From: Pseudomonas graminis
GTDB lineage: Bacteria; Pseudomonadota; Gammaproteobacteria; Pseudomonadales; Pseudomonadaceae
Assembly (NCBI RefSeq): GCF_013201545.1
Contig: NZ_CP053746.1
Location: forward strand, 1,403,001-1,467,000
Length of the DNA stretch: 64,000 nt
Reading direction: 5' to 3'
The notes below the pieces were generated by a model, which was not told the DNA's origin, made no database searches, and saw nothing but the letters and a program-made list of their open reading frames with translations. Made by a program: the position numbers and the translations under genes. Below, one piece after another: positions 26,377 through 36,000 of this stretch (within the stretch, counting starts at the first letter, position 1; each line of letters starts with the position of its first letter).

Positions 26377-28116
26377 GTGAACCGATTCTGGCAATACGCC
26401 CTTCAATGGGGCATCGGCCAACGATTTAAACGTCGGCAAATCAAAACTCCAGCGCGCCTGGTCGACTATTCGCTCGTCGAAATGGCCGCATTGCTGCGTA
26501 CCGGCGAACTGACGTCCCAACAAATCACCCTCGCCTATCTTGAGCGGATTGATCAGCTCAATGGTCCGTTGGAAACCTACAACGACAACGGCGGCTATAA
26601 CGCCTTTGTGCGTATTGATCGCGAGCAGGCGCTCGCCCAATCACAAGACGCGGATGCATGGATCAACAATCCGGACGATCCGCGTGGCATCGCGCCGATG
26701 CTTTGCGGAATACCCGTTGGCGTCAAGGACTCCATAGGCATCGTCGGCCTTGAGAGCAAGAATGGTGCACCGGAATTCAGTACCAATTTCGCACTTCGCA
26801 ATGCCACCGCCGTCGCCCGGTTGCGCGCTGCGGGGGCTGTCGTGCTGGGGCATACCATTTGCTCACGCTTCTCAGGCAGCACCGTCGGTGATTTCGGGTG
26901 TAACGCTTGGGATGTGGACAAAGTGCCCGGTGGCTCCAGCTCCGGATCCGCCATCGCTCCGATCGCTCGGCTGTGTGTCGCAACGCTGGGGGAGGAGACC
27001 GGCGGCTCCATGATCATTCCGGCCGCTGCCAACGGTGCCAGCGCCATCAAGCCGTCGCTGGGCTACGTATCGACCGGCGGCGTGATGCCGTTGCGGATAG
27101 GTTGGGATGTGGTCGGTCCGATGGCACGTTCAGTACAGGACGCGGCTCATCTCCTGGCCGCGATACAAGGCCCCGATCCGATTGGCGATCCGCAGACGCT
27201 GTATACGCCGCTGCCGTTTCCACAGATGCCGACTACACCACGTCCGGGAGAAACCCCACTGGCGGGACTTACGATAGGCGTGCCACAGACTGACTGGATG
27301 TCTGCCTCAGACGCTCCTCCGGGACACACTTACGACCCCGACTATGGACTGGCGTTTGAGCGCTTTAAACAGCAGTTGCGGCAGCTCGGCGCAAGAGTGC
27401 TCGACTTTGAGGGAGTGAACATGGCCGATGAGGCCAACTGCCTTTATTACGCAGGGCCCGTGCTGTGGACGATTGAACACCTCGATATACGTGTCACGCC
27501 AGCAATGGCGACTACCTACTGCCAGCAATACGAAGCAAATTACTGGCAAGCCGTCGAAGACTTTGCTGCCGGCCGACCCGACGAGGACCGGGAAACACTT
27601 TTGCGCTACTACGGCACGGCGTTCACCCACCCTGTCATAGAGCAGATGCCGTGCTCAGTGCGAATAGAAGCGGAGCAGCGACGTCGCGCACAGATGGCTT
27701 TATGGCAAGACGCTCTGGATGAAGCGGGCGTGGATTTCATGGTAGTCATGCCATTGGGCGCGCATGTAGGGTATCGAATCGGACTGGGCGAGCCCTCAGG
27801 ATTGCAAAATCAACGACGCTTTTACGATCTGCCCAATGCACTGGGATGGCCGATGGTGACTTTTCCCATCGGCCATGGGACTACCGGCATCACCAGACCG
27901 TTGCCGGTAAACGCCGCGTTCTGGGGACCACGCTTCAGCGATGCATGTCTGGTTCAGGCGGCCTTGGACTATCAGCACCATTATCCCGAGTACCACCAAC
28001 AGGCACCCGATGATCCTCAGCTGCGAACGCCTGCACTGCTTGCACAGCCTTACTGGCCAATCACCCGCGAAAACTCGACAGATCCACTGGTCAGAGAAGG
28101 CAGTCTGCGACCATGA
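26377..28116 (+). CDS. amidase signature family hydrolase
   Basis: A 579-residue serine hydrolase with the Ser-cisSer-Lys triad. Lys117 lies in PVGVKDSIG, the cis-Ser in the glycine-serine motif GGSSSGS (185-191), and the nucleophile Ser211 in EETGGSMIIPA. Residues between and after follow the amidase fold (GLESKNGAPEF, ALGWPMVTFPIGHG). It lacks a recognisable signal peptide, although residues 1-20 are basic and mildly hydrophobic. The substrate cannot be read from sequence. It follows ntrC by 88 bp, which makes a nitrogen-scavenging role reasonable but unproven. It looks somewhat less GC-rich than its neighbours. Confidence 0.88.
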   Translation: MNRFWQYALQWGIGQRFKRRQIKTPARLVDYSLVEMAALLRTGELTSQQITLAYLERIDQLNGPLETYNDNGGYNAFVRIDREQALAQSQDADAWINNPDDPRGIAPMLCGIPVGVKDSIGIVGLESKNGAPEFSTNFALRNATAVARLRAAGAVVLGHTICSRFSGSTVGDFGCNAWDVDKVPGGSSSGSAIAPIARLCVATLGEETGGSMIIPAAANGASAIKPSLGYVSTGGVMPLRIGWDVVGPMARSVQDAAHLLAAIQGPDPIGDPQTLYTPLPFPQMPTTPRPGETPLAGLTIGVPQTDWMSASDAPPGHTYDPDYGLAFERFKQQLRQLGARVLDFEGVNMADEANCLYYAGPVLWTIEHLDIRVTPAMATTYCQQYEANYWQAVEDFAAGRPDEDRETLLRYYGTAFTHPVIEQMPCSVRIEAEQRRRAQMALWQDALDEAGVDFMVVMPLGAHVGYRIGLGEPSGLQNQRRFYDLPNALGWPMVTFPIGHGTTGITRPLPVNAAFWGPRFSDACLVQAALDYQHHYPEYHQQAPDDPQLRTPALLAQPYWPITRENSTDPLVREGSLRP

Positions 28117-28233
28117 AGAGCGATCCGACGGCTCAACTGCCCTTCTTCGTCATCGCCTGGCGCCCAGCCAGCGCTCCAGCACAATTGGTAACGGATCGAG
28201 GCGAGCCTTATCTGACAGTGAACTGGCGTGCAC

Positions 28234-28267
28234 CGCTGGGGGCGGTGAGCTATACCCGCCCCCAGCG
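28234..28267. terminator. hairpin between convergent amidase and aldo/keto reductase genes
   Basis: CGCTGGGGGCGG pairs perfectly over 12 bp with CCGCCCCCAGCG across a 10-nt loop, between two genes that converge. There is no T-run on either side, so termination may be inefficient. Confidence 0.55.
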
Positions 28268-28278
28268 AAGTGAGCCGT

Positions 28279-29316
28279 TCACTCCGCTGAAGACGGCTTC
28301 TCCCACAGATTGATCCCGCCTTCCACCGCGAACCGGTCGATCTCGGCCAGTTCTTCCTGACTGAATTCCAGATTGTCGAGGGCGCCGACGTTCTCGACGA
28401 TCTGCTCCGGGCGGCTCGCACCGATCAGCGCGGAGGTGACGCGCGGATCGCGCAGCGTCCAGGCCAGTGCCATCTGCGCTAGGCTCTGACCACGACGCTT
28501 GGCGATCTCGTTCAGCGCGCGCACGTGCTCGATGTTCTGCTCCGATAAGTGCCCCGCCTGTAACGAGCCGCCGCCGGGACGGTTGACCCGTGCGTCTTTT
28601 GGAATGCCGTTCAGGTATTTGTCCGAGAGCAGTCCCTGGGCCAGTGCGGTGAACGCGATAACCCCCGAGCCTAGTTCTTCAGTGGTGTCCAACAGGTCTT
28701 TTTCCACCCAGCGATTGAGCAGGTTATAGGCCGGCTGATGAATCAGCAGCGGCACTTTCCACTCTTTCAGCAGGCCTGCGATTTCTCGGGTTTTGGCACC
28801 CGAATACGACGAAATCCCGATATACAGTGCTTTGCCCTGCTGCACAGCCGTGGCCAGTGCGCTCGCGGTTTCCTCCAGCGGGGTGTCCGGGTCGAAGCGG
28901 TGGGAATAGAAAATATCGACGTAGTCCAGTCCCATGCGCTGCAGGCTTTGGTCGAGGCTGGCGAGCACGTACTTGCGTGACCCGCCGCCCTGACCGTAAG
29001 GCCCCGGCCACATGTCCCAGCCTGCTTTGCTGGAAATGATCAGCTCGTCGCGGTACTGCTTGAAGTCTTCCTTGAGCAGGCGACCAAAGTTGATTTCGGC
29101 ACTGCCGTAGGGCGGGCCATAGTTGTTGGCGAGGTCGAAGTGATTGATACCCAGATCGAAGGCCGTGCGCAGCATCGCACGCTGGGTGTCGATCGGGGTG
29201 CTGTCACCGAAGTTGTGCCACAGACCCATGGAGAGCGCTGGCAGCACCAGGCCACTGCGGCCTACGCGACGATAGGGAATGCGTTCATAACGGTTCTCGG
29301 CGGCGATGTAAGTCAT
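28279..29316 (-). CDS. gpr: aldo/keto reductase, YghZ/Gpr type
   Basis: A 345-residue NADPH-dependent aldo/keto reductase close to E. coli YghZ, which reduces L-glyceraldehyde 3-phosphate and methylglyoxal. It shows YRRVGRSGLVLPALSMGLWHNFG, the catalytic Asp-Tyr segment in FDLANNYGPPYGSAE, Lys in IISSKAGWDMWPGPYG, the His in DIFYSHRFDPDTP, and the cofactor loop SALIGASRPEQI. The first residues (MTYIAAENRYE) match this subgroup. Likely role: carbonyl detoxification in the cytoplasm. Confidence 0.88.
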   Translation of the reverse strand: MTYIAAENRYERIPYRRVGRSGLVLPALSMGLWHNFGDSTPIDTQRAMLRTAFDLGINHFDLANNYGPPYGSAEINFGRLLKEDFKQYRDELIISSKAGWDMWPGPYGQGGGSRKYVLASLDQSLQRMGLDYVDIFYSHRFDPDTPLEETASALATAVQQGKALYIGISSYSGAKTREIAGLLKEWKVPLLIHQPAYNLLNRWVEKDLLDTTEELGSGVIAFTALAQGLLSDKYLNGIPKDARVNRPGGGSLQAGHLSEQNIEHVRALNEIAKRRGQSLAQMALAWTLRDPRVTSALIGASRPEQIVENVGALDNLEFSQEELAEIDRFAVEGGINLWEKPSSAE

Positions 29317-29554
29317 CCAGTCCTCTCTTTCTTGTATGGAAGTCAGGTCACAAAACGAACCTGCGAGATTACTCGGATTTCTCTGCGGCGAGGGGGTTCA
29401 AGGGAGTGGACGAACGCTTCGCTTCAGCGCTGACAGATAGCCAGGGCCATTGCATTGTTCGCCGCAGCAGAACAATGAATGCGCTTCTGCGGCGTTTATC
29501 AGCGCGGTCTGCCATGTGAAGCTGCACTCACTCTCAATGAAGCGGAGACTCACC

Positions 29555-30307
29555 ATGACGCAGTCCACCCCACACATCACCCGCCCTGTCGCCATCGTCA
29601 CCGGCGCCTCCCGTGGTATCGGCGCTGAAATCGCCCGGCGCTTGAGCCACGACGGTTTCGCGGTGGTCGTGAACTACGCCAGCAGCGCGGCAGAGGCCAA
29701 CGCCCTGGTTGGGCAGCTCAATGCCGATGGCGGCCAGGCCATCGCGATCAAAGCCGACGTTGCCAAGGCTGACGAGGTCCGCGCGTTGTTCGAGCAAACG
29801 GAGACACACTTGGGCAAGGTGGATGTGTTGGTTAATAACGCAGGCGTTATGAAGGCGTTGCCGCTGGCAGAGACCAGCGATGAGCAGTTCGATCAGGCGT
29901 TCAACATCAACACCCGAGGCACCTTCAACACCTTGCGCGAAGCCGGCGCGCGGATGAACGGCGGCGGCCGCATCATTAACTTCTCCACCACTGCACTGGC
30001 GCTGAACCTGCCGGGTTACGCGATCTATAACGCGACCAAAGCAGCCGTCGAGGCCTTCACCCATGTGTTTGCCAAAGAGCTGCGCGGGCGGAATATCACC
30101 GTGAACGCAGTCGCGCCGGGTCCGGTAGCCACCGAACTGTTCCTGCACGGCAAGAGCGAGGAGCAAATTCAGCACTTCGCCAGCATGCCGCCGTTGCAAC
30201 GCCTGGGGCAGCCGGAAGATATCGCCAGCGTCGTGTCGTTTCTTGCCGGCCCGGATTCAGGCTGGGTGAATGGGCAGGTGCTGCGGGCCAATGGTGGCTT
30301 GGCGTAA
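29555..30307 (+). CDS. SDR family oxidoreductase
   Basis: A 250-residue classical short-chain dehydrogenase from the ATG at 29555 (MTQSTPHITRP); the frame is open upstream but GCGGAG precedes this ATG. It has the cofactor motif VTGASRGIGAEIARRL, the NAG motif in LVNNAGVMKALP, the catalytic Ser in NFSTTALALNLPGYAIYNATKAA (YxxxK present) and the C-terminal GWVNGQVLRANGGLA. NADP preference is inferred from the Arg after the glycine motif. It is divergent from the aldo/keto reductase. Substrate unknown. Confidence 0.9.
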   Translation: MTQSTPHITRPVAIVTGASRGIGAEIARRLSHDGFAVVVNYASSAAEANALVGQLNADGGQAIAIKADVAKADEVRALFEQTETHLGKVDVLVNNAGVMKALPLAETSDEQFDQAFNINTRGTFNTLREAGARMNGGGRIINFSTTALALNLPGYAIYNATKAAVEAFTHVFAKELRGRNITVNAVAPGPVATELFLHGKSEEQIQHFASMPPLQRLGQPEDIASVVSFLAGPDSGWVNGQVLRANGGLA

Positions 30308-30329
30308 ATAACCAAACTGCAGAAACGCG

Positions 30330-30393
30330 CGTGCCCGCGAAGATTTCGTGTCAGTCCCGGTTAGGGGACCGACACGACGCCATCGCGGGCACG
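30330..30393. terminator. long nested hairpin between the SDR gene and betT
   Basis: An outer stem, CGTGCCCGCGA (30330-30340) with TCGCGGGCACG (30383-30393), encloses an inner stem, TCGTGTCAGTCCC (30346-30358) with GGGACCGACACGA (30365-30377; one mismatch). It sits between convergent genes, so it may terminate both. Its size and GC content also suggest a dispersed repeat. Confidence 0.7.
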
Positions 30394-30416
30394 TGTTTGC
30401 CTGCAAAGAAGCAGCC

Positions 30417-32411
30417 TCAACGCACCAGGTGCAGGAACTGCATATGGCGCTCGTACTGGTCGAGGATGTCGTTGATGACCTGTTCCTTGGTATAGCCCAC
30501 CAGGTCGTAGTCCTGACTGCCCTCGCTCAAGTGAACTTCAGCGCGGTAATACCGGCGGTTGTTGAGCTGTTTGGAGCCCATGCCGCCGCGTGCGAAGGAC
30601 GGCGTGAAATAGCCACGCATGGTCACTTGGTACACGAACGGACGCTCTTCACCGTGGCCGATTTCCAGGCCCACTGTGTCATTGGCCGGATCCGGCTGAG
30701 TCACGACGGTCAGTCCTTTCTCGACAAACACTGCCGTCACTTCTTCAATCGCCGGGCGCACGGTCTGGTCGAGGAAGCGGTAAACCTCATCACGGGACGG
30801 GAACGCCACGGCCTGGGTCAGACGCTGACGCCAGCCGCCACGCCGGGATCCGGAGACCGGTGCCAGTGAGTACAGCTGAGCGATCTGGCGCTGGGACTCC
30901 ATGTAGAACGCTTTGTGCAGCCCCCACATCATCAGCAGCAGAATCAGCGAGAACGGCAGTGAGGTCAGCACCACCGCAGACTTCAGCGCATCGATGCTGC
31001 CCGAGAACAGCAAGCCGCTGGTGATCAAAGCAGTCATCACGCCCCAGAACACACGCAGCCATTTCGGGCCGTCTTCGTCCGGGCTGCCGCCTTTGGCAGA
31101 CAGCGTCGACAGCACCACGGTGCCGGAGTCGGCCGACGTCACGAAGAACACGAAGCTGATGAACACCGTCACGGCAATGACCGTCCGGCTCCATGGGTAC
31201 GTCTGCAGCATGAGATACAGCGTCATCGAAGGATCTTCGATGGCCGACTGGCCCAACGCAGCCATGCCGTGGTTCAGCACCAGGTCGATTGCGCTGTTAC
31301 CGAAAATCGACATCCACGCCAGGGTGAAGCCCAGCGGGATCAGCAGCACGCCGCAAACGAATTCACGAATGGTGCGGCCACGGGAGATGCGCGCGATGAA
31401 CAGACCCACGAACGGCGACCATGCAATCCACCACGCCCAATAGAACACGGTCCAGCCGCCCAGCCAGTCACTTGGGCCATCGTACGCATACACGTCGAAG
31501 CTCTTGACCGGCAACGCGCCGAGATAATCGCCGATGTTCTGCACCAGGGTATTGAGCAGGTGCTGCGTGGGTCCGGCAAACAACACGAACAGCAGCAGCG
31601 CACAGGCCAGCAGCATGTTGATGTCGGACATGACCCGCACGCCCTTGTCGACGCCCGCAATAGCCACCAGGATGGCTGCGCCCATCATCAGGGTGATCAA
31701 ACCGACCTGAATCCACTGGGTGTGCGGCACGTTGAACAGGTAGTCCAGCCCGGAATTGAGGTGCAGTACGCCAAAGCCCATGTCGGCGCCGAGGCCGAAG
31801 ATGGTGGCGATGATGCCGAAGCCGTCGACGGCGTAGCCGATCGGGCCGTTGATGCGCTTGCCGATCAGCGGGTACAGCGCTGAACGCAATGCCAGCGGCA
31901 AGTTGTGGCGATAGGCGAAGTAGGCCAGCGCCATGCCGACGAAGGCGAACACGCCCCAACCGTGCAGGCCCCAATGCAGAAACAGCAGCTGCATGGCCTG
32001 ACGTGCCGATTGGGTGGTCCCGCCCTCACCCTGGGGCGGCTGCAGCATATGGGTCAGCGGCTCGGACACGCAGAAGAAGAACAGCGTGATACTGATCCCG
32101 GCGGCGAACAGCATGCCTGCCCAGGACAGGTAGCTGAACTCGGGTTCATCGTGGTCAGCGCCAAGCTTGATCTTGCCGTAGCCGGACAGCGCAGTGACCA
32201 CAACGAACAGCAGGTACAAGGTCATGGCCAGCATGTAGTACCAGCCAACGGTGTTGGCGGCCCAGTTCTGTGCGGCGAGCAACCAGGCGCCCGAGGCTTC
32301 CGGGAAGCCGATCACGACCAGTCCGAAGATCAGGATAAAGCTGGCGGCGAAGTAGAAAACGGGGCCGTTCATGCGAACAGCCGAGCCGTTTGGAGCGCTT
32401 GAATTATTCAT
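30417..32411 (-). CDS. betT: choline BCCT transporter BetT
   Basis: A 664-residue inner-membrane betaine/choline/carnitine transporter. Twelve hydrophobic segments fill residues 15-510. The BCCT signature is present in TVFYWAWWIAWSPFVGLFIARISRG, with the tryptophan-rich and Gly-rich helices typical of the family. A soluble C-terminal domain of about 150 residues follows, which in BetT proteins tunes osmotic response. It imports choline as osmoprotectant precursor and carbon/nitrogen source. A BetI-type palindrome lies about 100 bp upstream. Confidence 0.95.
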   Translation of the reverse strand: MNNSSAPNGSAVRMNGPVFYFAASFILIFGLVVIGFPEASGAWLLAAQNWAANTVGWYYMLAMTLYLLFVVVTALSGYGKIKLGADHDEPEFSYLSWAGMLFAAGISITLFFFCVSEPLTHMLQPPQGEGGTTQSARQAMQLLFLHWGLHGWGVFAFVGMALAYFAYRHNLPLALRSALYPLIGKRINGPIGYAVDGFGIIATIFGLGADMGFGVLHLNSGLDYLFNVPHTQWIQVGLITLMMGAAILVAIAGVDKGVRVMSDINMLLACALLLFVLFAGPTQHLLNTLVQNIGDYLGALPVKSFDVYAYDGPSDWLGGWTVFYWAWWIAWSPFVGLFIARISRGRTIREFVCGVLLIPLGFTLAWMSIFGNSAIDLVLNHGMAALGQSAIEDPSMTLYLMLQTYPWSRTVIAVTVFISFVFFVTSADSGTVVLSTLSAKGGSPDEDGPKWLRVFWGVMTALITSGLLFSGSIDALKSAVVLTSLPFSLILLLMMWGLHKAFYMESQRQIAQLYSLAPVSGSRRGGWRQRLTQAVAFPSRDEVYRFLDQTVRPAIEEVTAVFVEKGLTVVTQPDPANDTVGLEIGHGEERPFVYQVTMRGYFTPSFARGGMGSKQLNNRRYYRAEVHLSEGSQDYDLVGYTKEQVINDILDQYERHMQFLHLVR

Positions 32412-32512
32412 ATGAATACCGCCGCGCGGGCGAGGGGATCGATCATGGAACGTGAATGCGGCAAAGGTAGGCCTCCTGAGATCAGCGGGCAGCGAACCAC
32501 CGGTTTAACTTG

Positions 32513-32526
32513 ATTGAACGTTCAAT
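32513..32526. promoter_or_regulatory. BetI-type operator upstream of betT
   Basis: ATTGAACGTTCAAT is a perfect 14-bp palindrome, flanked by TTG and TAA that extend the dyad imperfectly. It resembles known BetI boxes at bet operons, and the downstream gene is betT. No betI gene is in the window, so the regulator would act in trans. Confidence 0.7.
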
Positions 32527-32689
32527 TAAAGCACGAAAAGACAGCCAGAGACTAATGCACAGTGGCGTGACGCTCACTCAGGCGAGGGTAGGACGGACGC
32601 CGAAAGCCTTTCGTTCCGTGGGTTCGGGAGGGTTTTTAACGCGCTGAAAAATTATGGAGGCTGTACGTGGTGTATTTGAAGACAAGGAA

Positions 32690-32719
32690 TTGTGGGACTG
32701 AGCTTGCTCACTCCCACAA
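32690..32719. repeat. degenerate REP-like hairpin
   Basis: TTGTGGGA and TCCCACAA pair across a spacer containing GAGCTTGCTC, the REP core, but the downstream CGCGA is replaced. It lies 92 nt beyond the serine acetyltransferase stop. Confidence 0.6.
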
Positions 32720-32810
32720 GGTCTGCGTTTGCTGCCTGACCGCATCGTCTGCAACGGAAGATGCCCTACACAGTGAAATCCGCCGGCGTTGGTGCTGGCT
32801 GCGATCTACG

Positions 32811-33773
32811 CTACTTCGGACAACCATCCTCGTGCTGCAGGCTCGCCTGATTGACGTTGCTGCCCGCCGGGACGCCGCGCGTCAGCCACACATTGCCGCC
32901 GATGGTCGAGCCCTTGCCGATGGTGATGCGCCCCAGAATCGTGGCGCCGGCATAGATCACTACGTCGTCTTCGACGATCGGATGACGCGCATGCCCTTTG
33001 AGCAATTGCCCGTCTTCATCAGACGGGAAACGTTTTGCACCCAGCGTAACGGCTTGGTAGATGCGCACGCGCTCGCCGATGATGGCGGTCTCGCCGATGA
33101 CCACGCCGGTCCCGTGGTCAATAAAGAAGCTCGGGCCGATCTGCGCACCGGGATGGATATCGATGCCGGTGGCGGAATGGGCAAGTTCGGCGCTGATGCG
33201 CGCCAGCAGGGGCAAACCATTGTGATACAGGTGATGGGCCAGACGATGGTGAATCACCGCCAGAATGCCCGGGTAGCACAGCAACACTTCATCGACACTG
33301 CGCGCGGCGGGGTCACCGTGGTACGCCGCCAGCACGTCGGTGTCGAGGATGCGGCGAATGGTCGGCAGCGCGCTGGCGAAATCCTGAATGAGCCGCTCCG
33401 CATGCACATCCGCGCAGCTGGCATCCTGGCCTTTCTGCCGGGCGGCGTAGCGCAATTCGAGCCGCGCCTGGTCGAGCAGCGAGTTCAACGCCACGTCGAG
33501 GGTGTAGCCGACGTAGAAATCCTCGCTCTCTTCGCGCAGGTCCACCGGCCCCAGCCGCATCGGAAACAGCGCGCCGCACAACGCATCGAGAATGTCGCGC
33601 ATGGCCTCACGGGAAGGCAGCTCGCGGCCGCCCTTCTCGCCGCTGATTCGGCCGTTGCTGGTACGCCAGTCATCACGCGCGGCGCGCAATTCGCCCACAA
33701 TCCGCTGCAATTGCCAGTGGCCGGTCACGCCCTCGGCGCAGGACTCCGGGGACAGGTCGGGAATAGTGCTCAC
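32811..33773 (-). CDS. epsC: serine O-acetyltransferase (EpsC/SrpH-type)
   Basis: A 320-residue left-handed beta-helix acetyltransferase that makes O-acetylserine, the cysteine precursor. The N-terminal helical domain ([22 protein letters not shown]) is longer than in E. coli CysE. The hexapeptide-repeat domain covers about residues 200-310: [35 protein letters not shown] and [20 protein letters not shown], then [16 protein letters not shown]. The histidines in the IHP and DHGTG motifs are the active-site candidates. Divergent from dcyD, tying cysteine synthesis to D-cysteine use. Confidence 0.92.
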   Translation of the reverse strand: MSTIPDLSPESCAEGVTGHWQLQRIVGELRAARDDWRTSNGRISGEKGGRELPSREAMRDILDALCGALFPMRLGPVDLREESEDFYVGYTLDVALNSLLDQARLELRYAARQKGQDASCADVHAERLIQDFASALPTIRRILDTDVLAAYHGDPAARSVDEVLLCYPGILAVIHHRLAHHLYHNGLPLLARISAELAHSATGIDIHPGAQIGPSFFIDHGTGVVIGETAIIGERVRIYQAVTLGAKRFPSDEDGQLLKGHARHPIVEDDVVIYAGATILGRITIGKGSTIGGNVWLTRGVPAGSNVNQASLQHEDGCPK

Positions 33774-33970
33774 GCAGATTTCTCCTCAATTCAACGGCGA
33801 GTCAGGCTGTAACGGCCGAAGTGGAATCACTCTACGACATCCCTTCGCGGCAAAAAAATAACAATTTTCGTGGGGCTTCTGCGCAGAGGATGAAGGACGC
33901 TGGGCGGTTGCCCTGCAGGAACCGTCTGCCTATAGTCCTGCGACCCAATTGCAGACCTGTCGACGCCACC

Positions 33971-34972
33971 ATGATCAAACAACAGCTCGCCCGTTTTAAT
34001 CGTCTGGAATTGCTCGGCGGTCCCACGCCCTTCGAAAAGCTGGAACGCCTTTCGACCTGGGCCGGCCGCGACGTCTACGTGAAACGCGACGACATTACGC
34101 CGCTGGCCATGGGCGGCAACAAGCTGCGCAAGCTCGAATACCTCGCGGCCGATGCCCTGGCGCAAGGGTGCGACACGCTAATCACCGCGGGCGCCATTCA
34201 GTCCAATCATGTGCGCCAGACGGCCGCCCTCGCCGCCCGCCTCGGCCTGGGCTGTGTGGCGCTGCTGGAAAACCCGATTGCAACCGACGACAGCAATTAC
34301 CTGGGCAACGGCAATCGCCTGTTGCTGGATTTGTTTGATACCAAGGTCGAGCTGGTCGAGAACCTCGACAACGCCGATGAGCAACTACAAGCCCTGGCCA
34401 GCCGGTTGCGTCTCAGCGGCAAGAAGCCCTACCTGGTGCCGATCGGCGGTTCGAATGCCCTCGGCGCATTGGGTTATGTGCGCGCAGGTTTTGAACTGGC
34501 CGAGCAGATCAAGCAAAGCGGCCTCTCATTTGCAGCCGTCGTGCTCGCGTCTGGCAGTGCCGGCACCCACAGCGGCCTGGCATTGGCCCTTGCCGAGGAG
34601 CTGCCCGAGTTACCGGTGATTGGCGTGACCGTGTCGCGCCCGGAAGAAACCCAGGCGCCCAAAGTTCAGCGCCTGGCCGAGCAAACCGTGGAGCTGCTGG
34701 GCGAATCACTGCCCGCCGCATTCAAGGTGCAGCTGTGGGACGAGTACTTTGGCCCACGGTATGGCGAGCCGAATGCCGGCACGCTTGCGGCGATTCGGCT
34801 GGTGGCCAGTCATGAAGGGCTGCTGCTGGACCCGGTGTACACCGGCAAAGCCATGGCCGGGCTGCTCGACGGCGTTGGCCGGCAGCGTTTCGAAGACGGG
34901 CCTGTCGTCTTTCTCCACACCGGAGGCGCGCCTGCCTTGTTTGCGTATCAAGACGTCTTCGCGGCGAGATAG
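33971..34972 (+). CDS. dcyD: D-cysteine desulfhydrase
   Basis: A 333-residue PLP enzyme of the tryptophan synthase beta superfamily (ACC deaminase/D-cysteine desulfhydrase group). The ATG at 33971 begins [20 protein letters not shown]. The PLP lysine is in [13 protein letters not shown], followed by [19 protein letters not shown], and a phosphate-binding region in [17 protein letters not shown]. It converts D-cysteine to pyruvate, sulfide and ammonia. Position directly upstream of a cystine ABC transporter is the usual dcyD-tcy arrangement and supports this over ACC deaminase. Confidence 0.92.
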   Translation: MIKQQLARFNRLELLGGPTPFEKLERLSTWAGRDVYVKRDDITPLAMGGNKLRKLEYLAADALAQGCDTLITAGAIQSNHVRQTAALAARLGLGCVALLENPIATDDSNYLGNGNRLLLDLFDTKVELVENLDNADEQLQALASRLRLSGKKPYLVPIGGSNALGALGYVRAGFELAEQIKQSGLSFAAVVLASGSAGTHSGLALALAEELPELPVIGVTVSRPEETQAPKVQRLAEQTVELLGESLPAAFKVQLWDEYFGPRYGEPNAGTLAAIRLVASHEGLLLDPVYTGKAMAGLLDGVGRQRFEDGPVVFLHTGGAPALFAYQDVFAAR

Positions 34973-35202
34973 GGCCTTGGTCGCGATCCTGTTCACAGGG
35001 CGGTCCGGGCCAGTTATTCGAAAAACTGATAAGCAGCCCGCTTTTTATTATTTTTCAACGCTGGATTCGAGTCTTATGATCGCCGCCAGCCGGCGCGCAG
35101 AGCCCCGCAGGCGACTGAAAAAGCTGGATAAACGCGTGATGCCAACGTAGCTTCGTCGGGTCTGATACTTGCCTGACATTCCAATTAAAACAGGGGACTT
35201 TC

Positions 35203-36000
35203 ATGAACATGTCTGCAATCCGCCGCACCTTTCTGTTGTCGGCCTTCAGCCTGGTGCTGGGCACGGGTCTGGTCAGCCAGGCTATGGCTGGCGATCAACT
35301 GGCAACCATCAAAAAGAACGGAACCCTCAACGTCGGCCTGGAAGGCACGTACCCACCGTTCAGCTTCGTGGGTGAGGATGGCAAACTGACCGGCTTTGAA
35401 GTGGAGTTCTCTGAAGCACTGGCCAAGGAACTGGGCGTCAAGGTCAAGCTGCAAGCCACGCCGTGGGCTGGCATTCTGGCTGCGCTGGAATCCAAGCGTC
35501 TGGATGTCGTGGTCAATCAGGTGACCATCTCCGACGAGCGCAAGAAGAAGTACGACTTCTCCGAACCCTACACCGTGTCGGGTATTCAGGCGTTGGTGCA
35601 GACCAAAGACGTCGGCGTGATCAAAACCGCTGCTGACCTGAAAGGCAAAAAAGTCGGCGTCGGCCTTGGCACCAACTATGAAGAATGGCTGAAAGCCAAC
35701 GTGCCTGATGCCATCGTCAAAACCTACGACGATGATCCGACCAAATACCAGGACCTGCGTGTCGGCCGCATCGACGCCATCCTCGTCGACCGCCTCGCTG
35801 CACTGGAACTGGTTGCCAAGACCAAGGACAAGCTGGCCGTTTCCGGCGAAGCGTTCTCCCGTCAGGAATCCGGTGTCGCACTGCGCAAGGGTGAGCCTGA
35901 ATTGCTGGACGCAATCAACAAAGCCATCGACAAGCTGCGCGCCGACGGCACCCTCGCCAAGCTGTCGGACAAGTACTTCAAGGCTGACGTGACCAAATGA
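35203..36000 (+). CDS. tcyJ: cystine ABC transporter, periplasmic binding protein
   Basis: A 265-residue family 3 solute-binding protein. The signal peptide (about residues 1-30, ending QAMA) precedes the mature GDQLATIKKNGTLNVGLEGT. It shows the conserved YPPFSFVGEDGKLTGFEVEF, the substrate-Arg segment VNQVTISDERKKKYDFS and EPYTVSGIQ. It resembles FliY/TcyJ, which binds L-cystine and related compounds. The 230-bp gap after dcyD suggests an extra promoter. The stop overlaps the permease start (ATGA). Confidence 0.93.
   Translation: MNMSAIRRTFLLSAFSLVLGTGLVSQAMAGDQLATIKKNGTLNVGLEGTYPPFSFVGEDGKLTGFEVEFSEALAKELGVKVKLQATPWAGILAALESKRLDVVVNQVTISDERKKKYDFSEPYTVSGIQALVQTKDVGVIKTAADLKGKKVGVGLGTNYEEWLKANVPDAIVKTYDDDPTKYQDLRVGRIDAILVDRLAALELVAKTKDKLAVSGEAFSRQESGVALRKGEPELLDAINKAIDKLRADGTLAKLSDKYFKADVTK

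Larger units (their letters stand above)
32412..32810. other. betT upstream region and cysE-side tail
   Basis: A 399-bp gap. The betT-proximal part holds the BetI-type palindrome (32513-32526). Further out is a 30-bp hairpin with REP-like sequence (TTGTGGGACTGAGCTTGCTC at 32690-32709, closing with ACTCCCACAA) at the 3' side of the serine acetyltransferase gene. I see no coding sequence in it. Confidence 0.55.

Noticed and set aside
28113..28313. 66-codon frame overlapping the amidase stop (ATGA)
   Set aside because: It runs through the 28234-28267 hairpin and into the 3' end of the convergent aldo/keto reductase, and the product has no recognisable feature.
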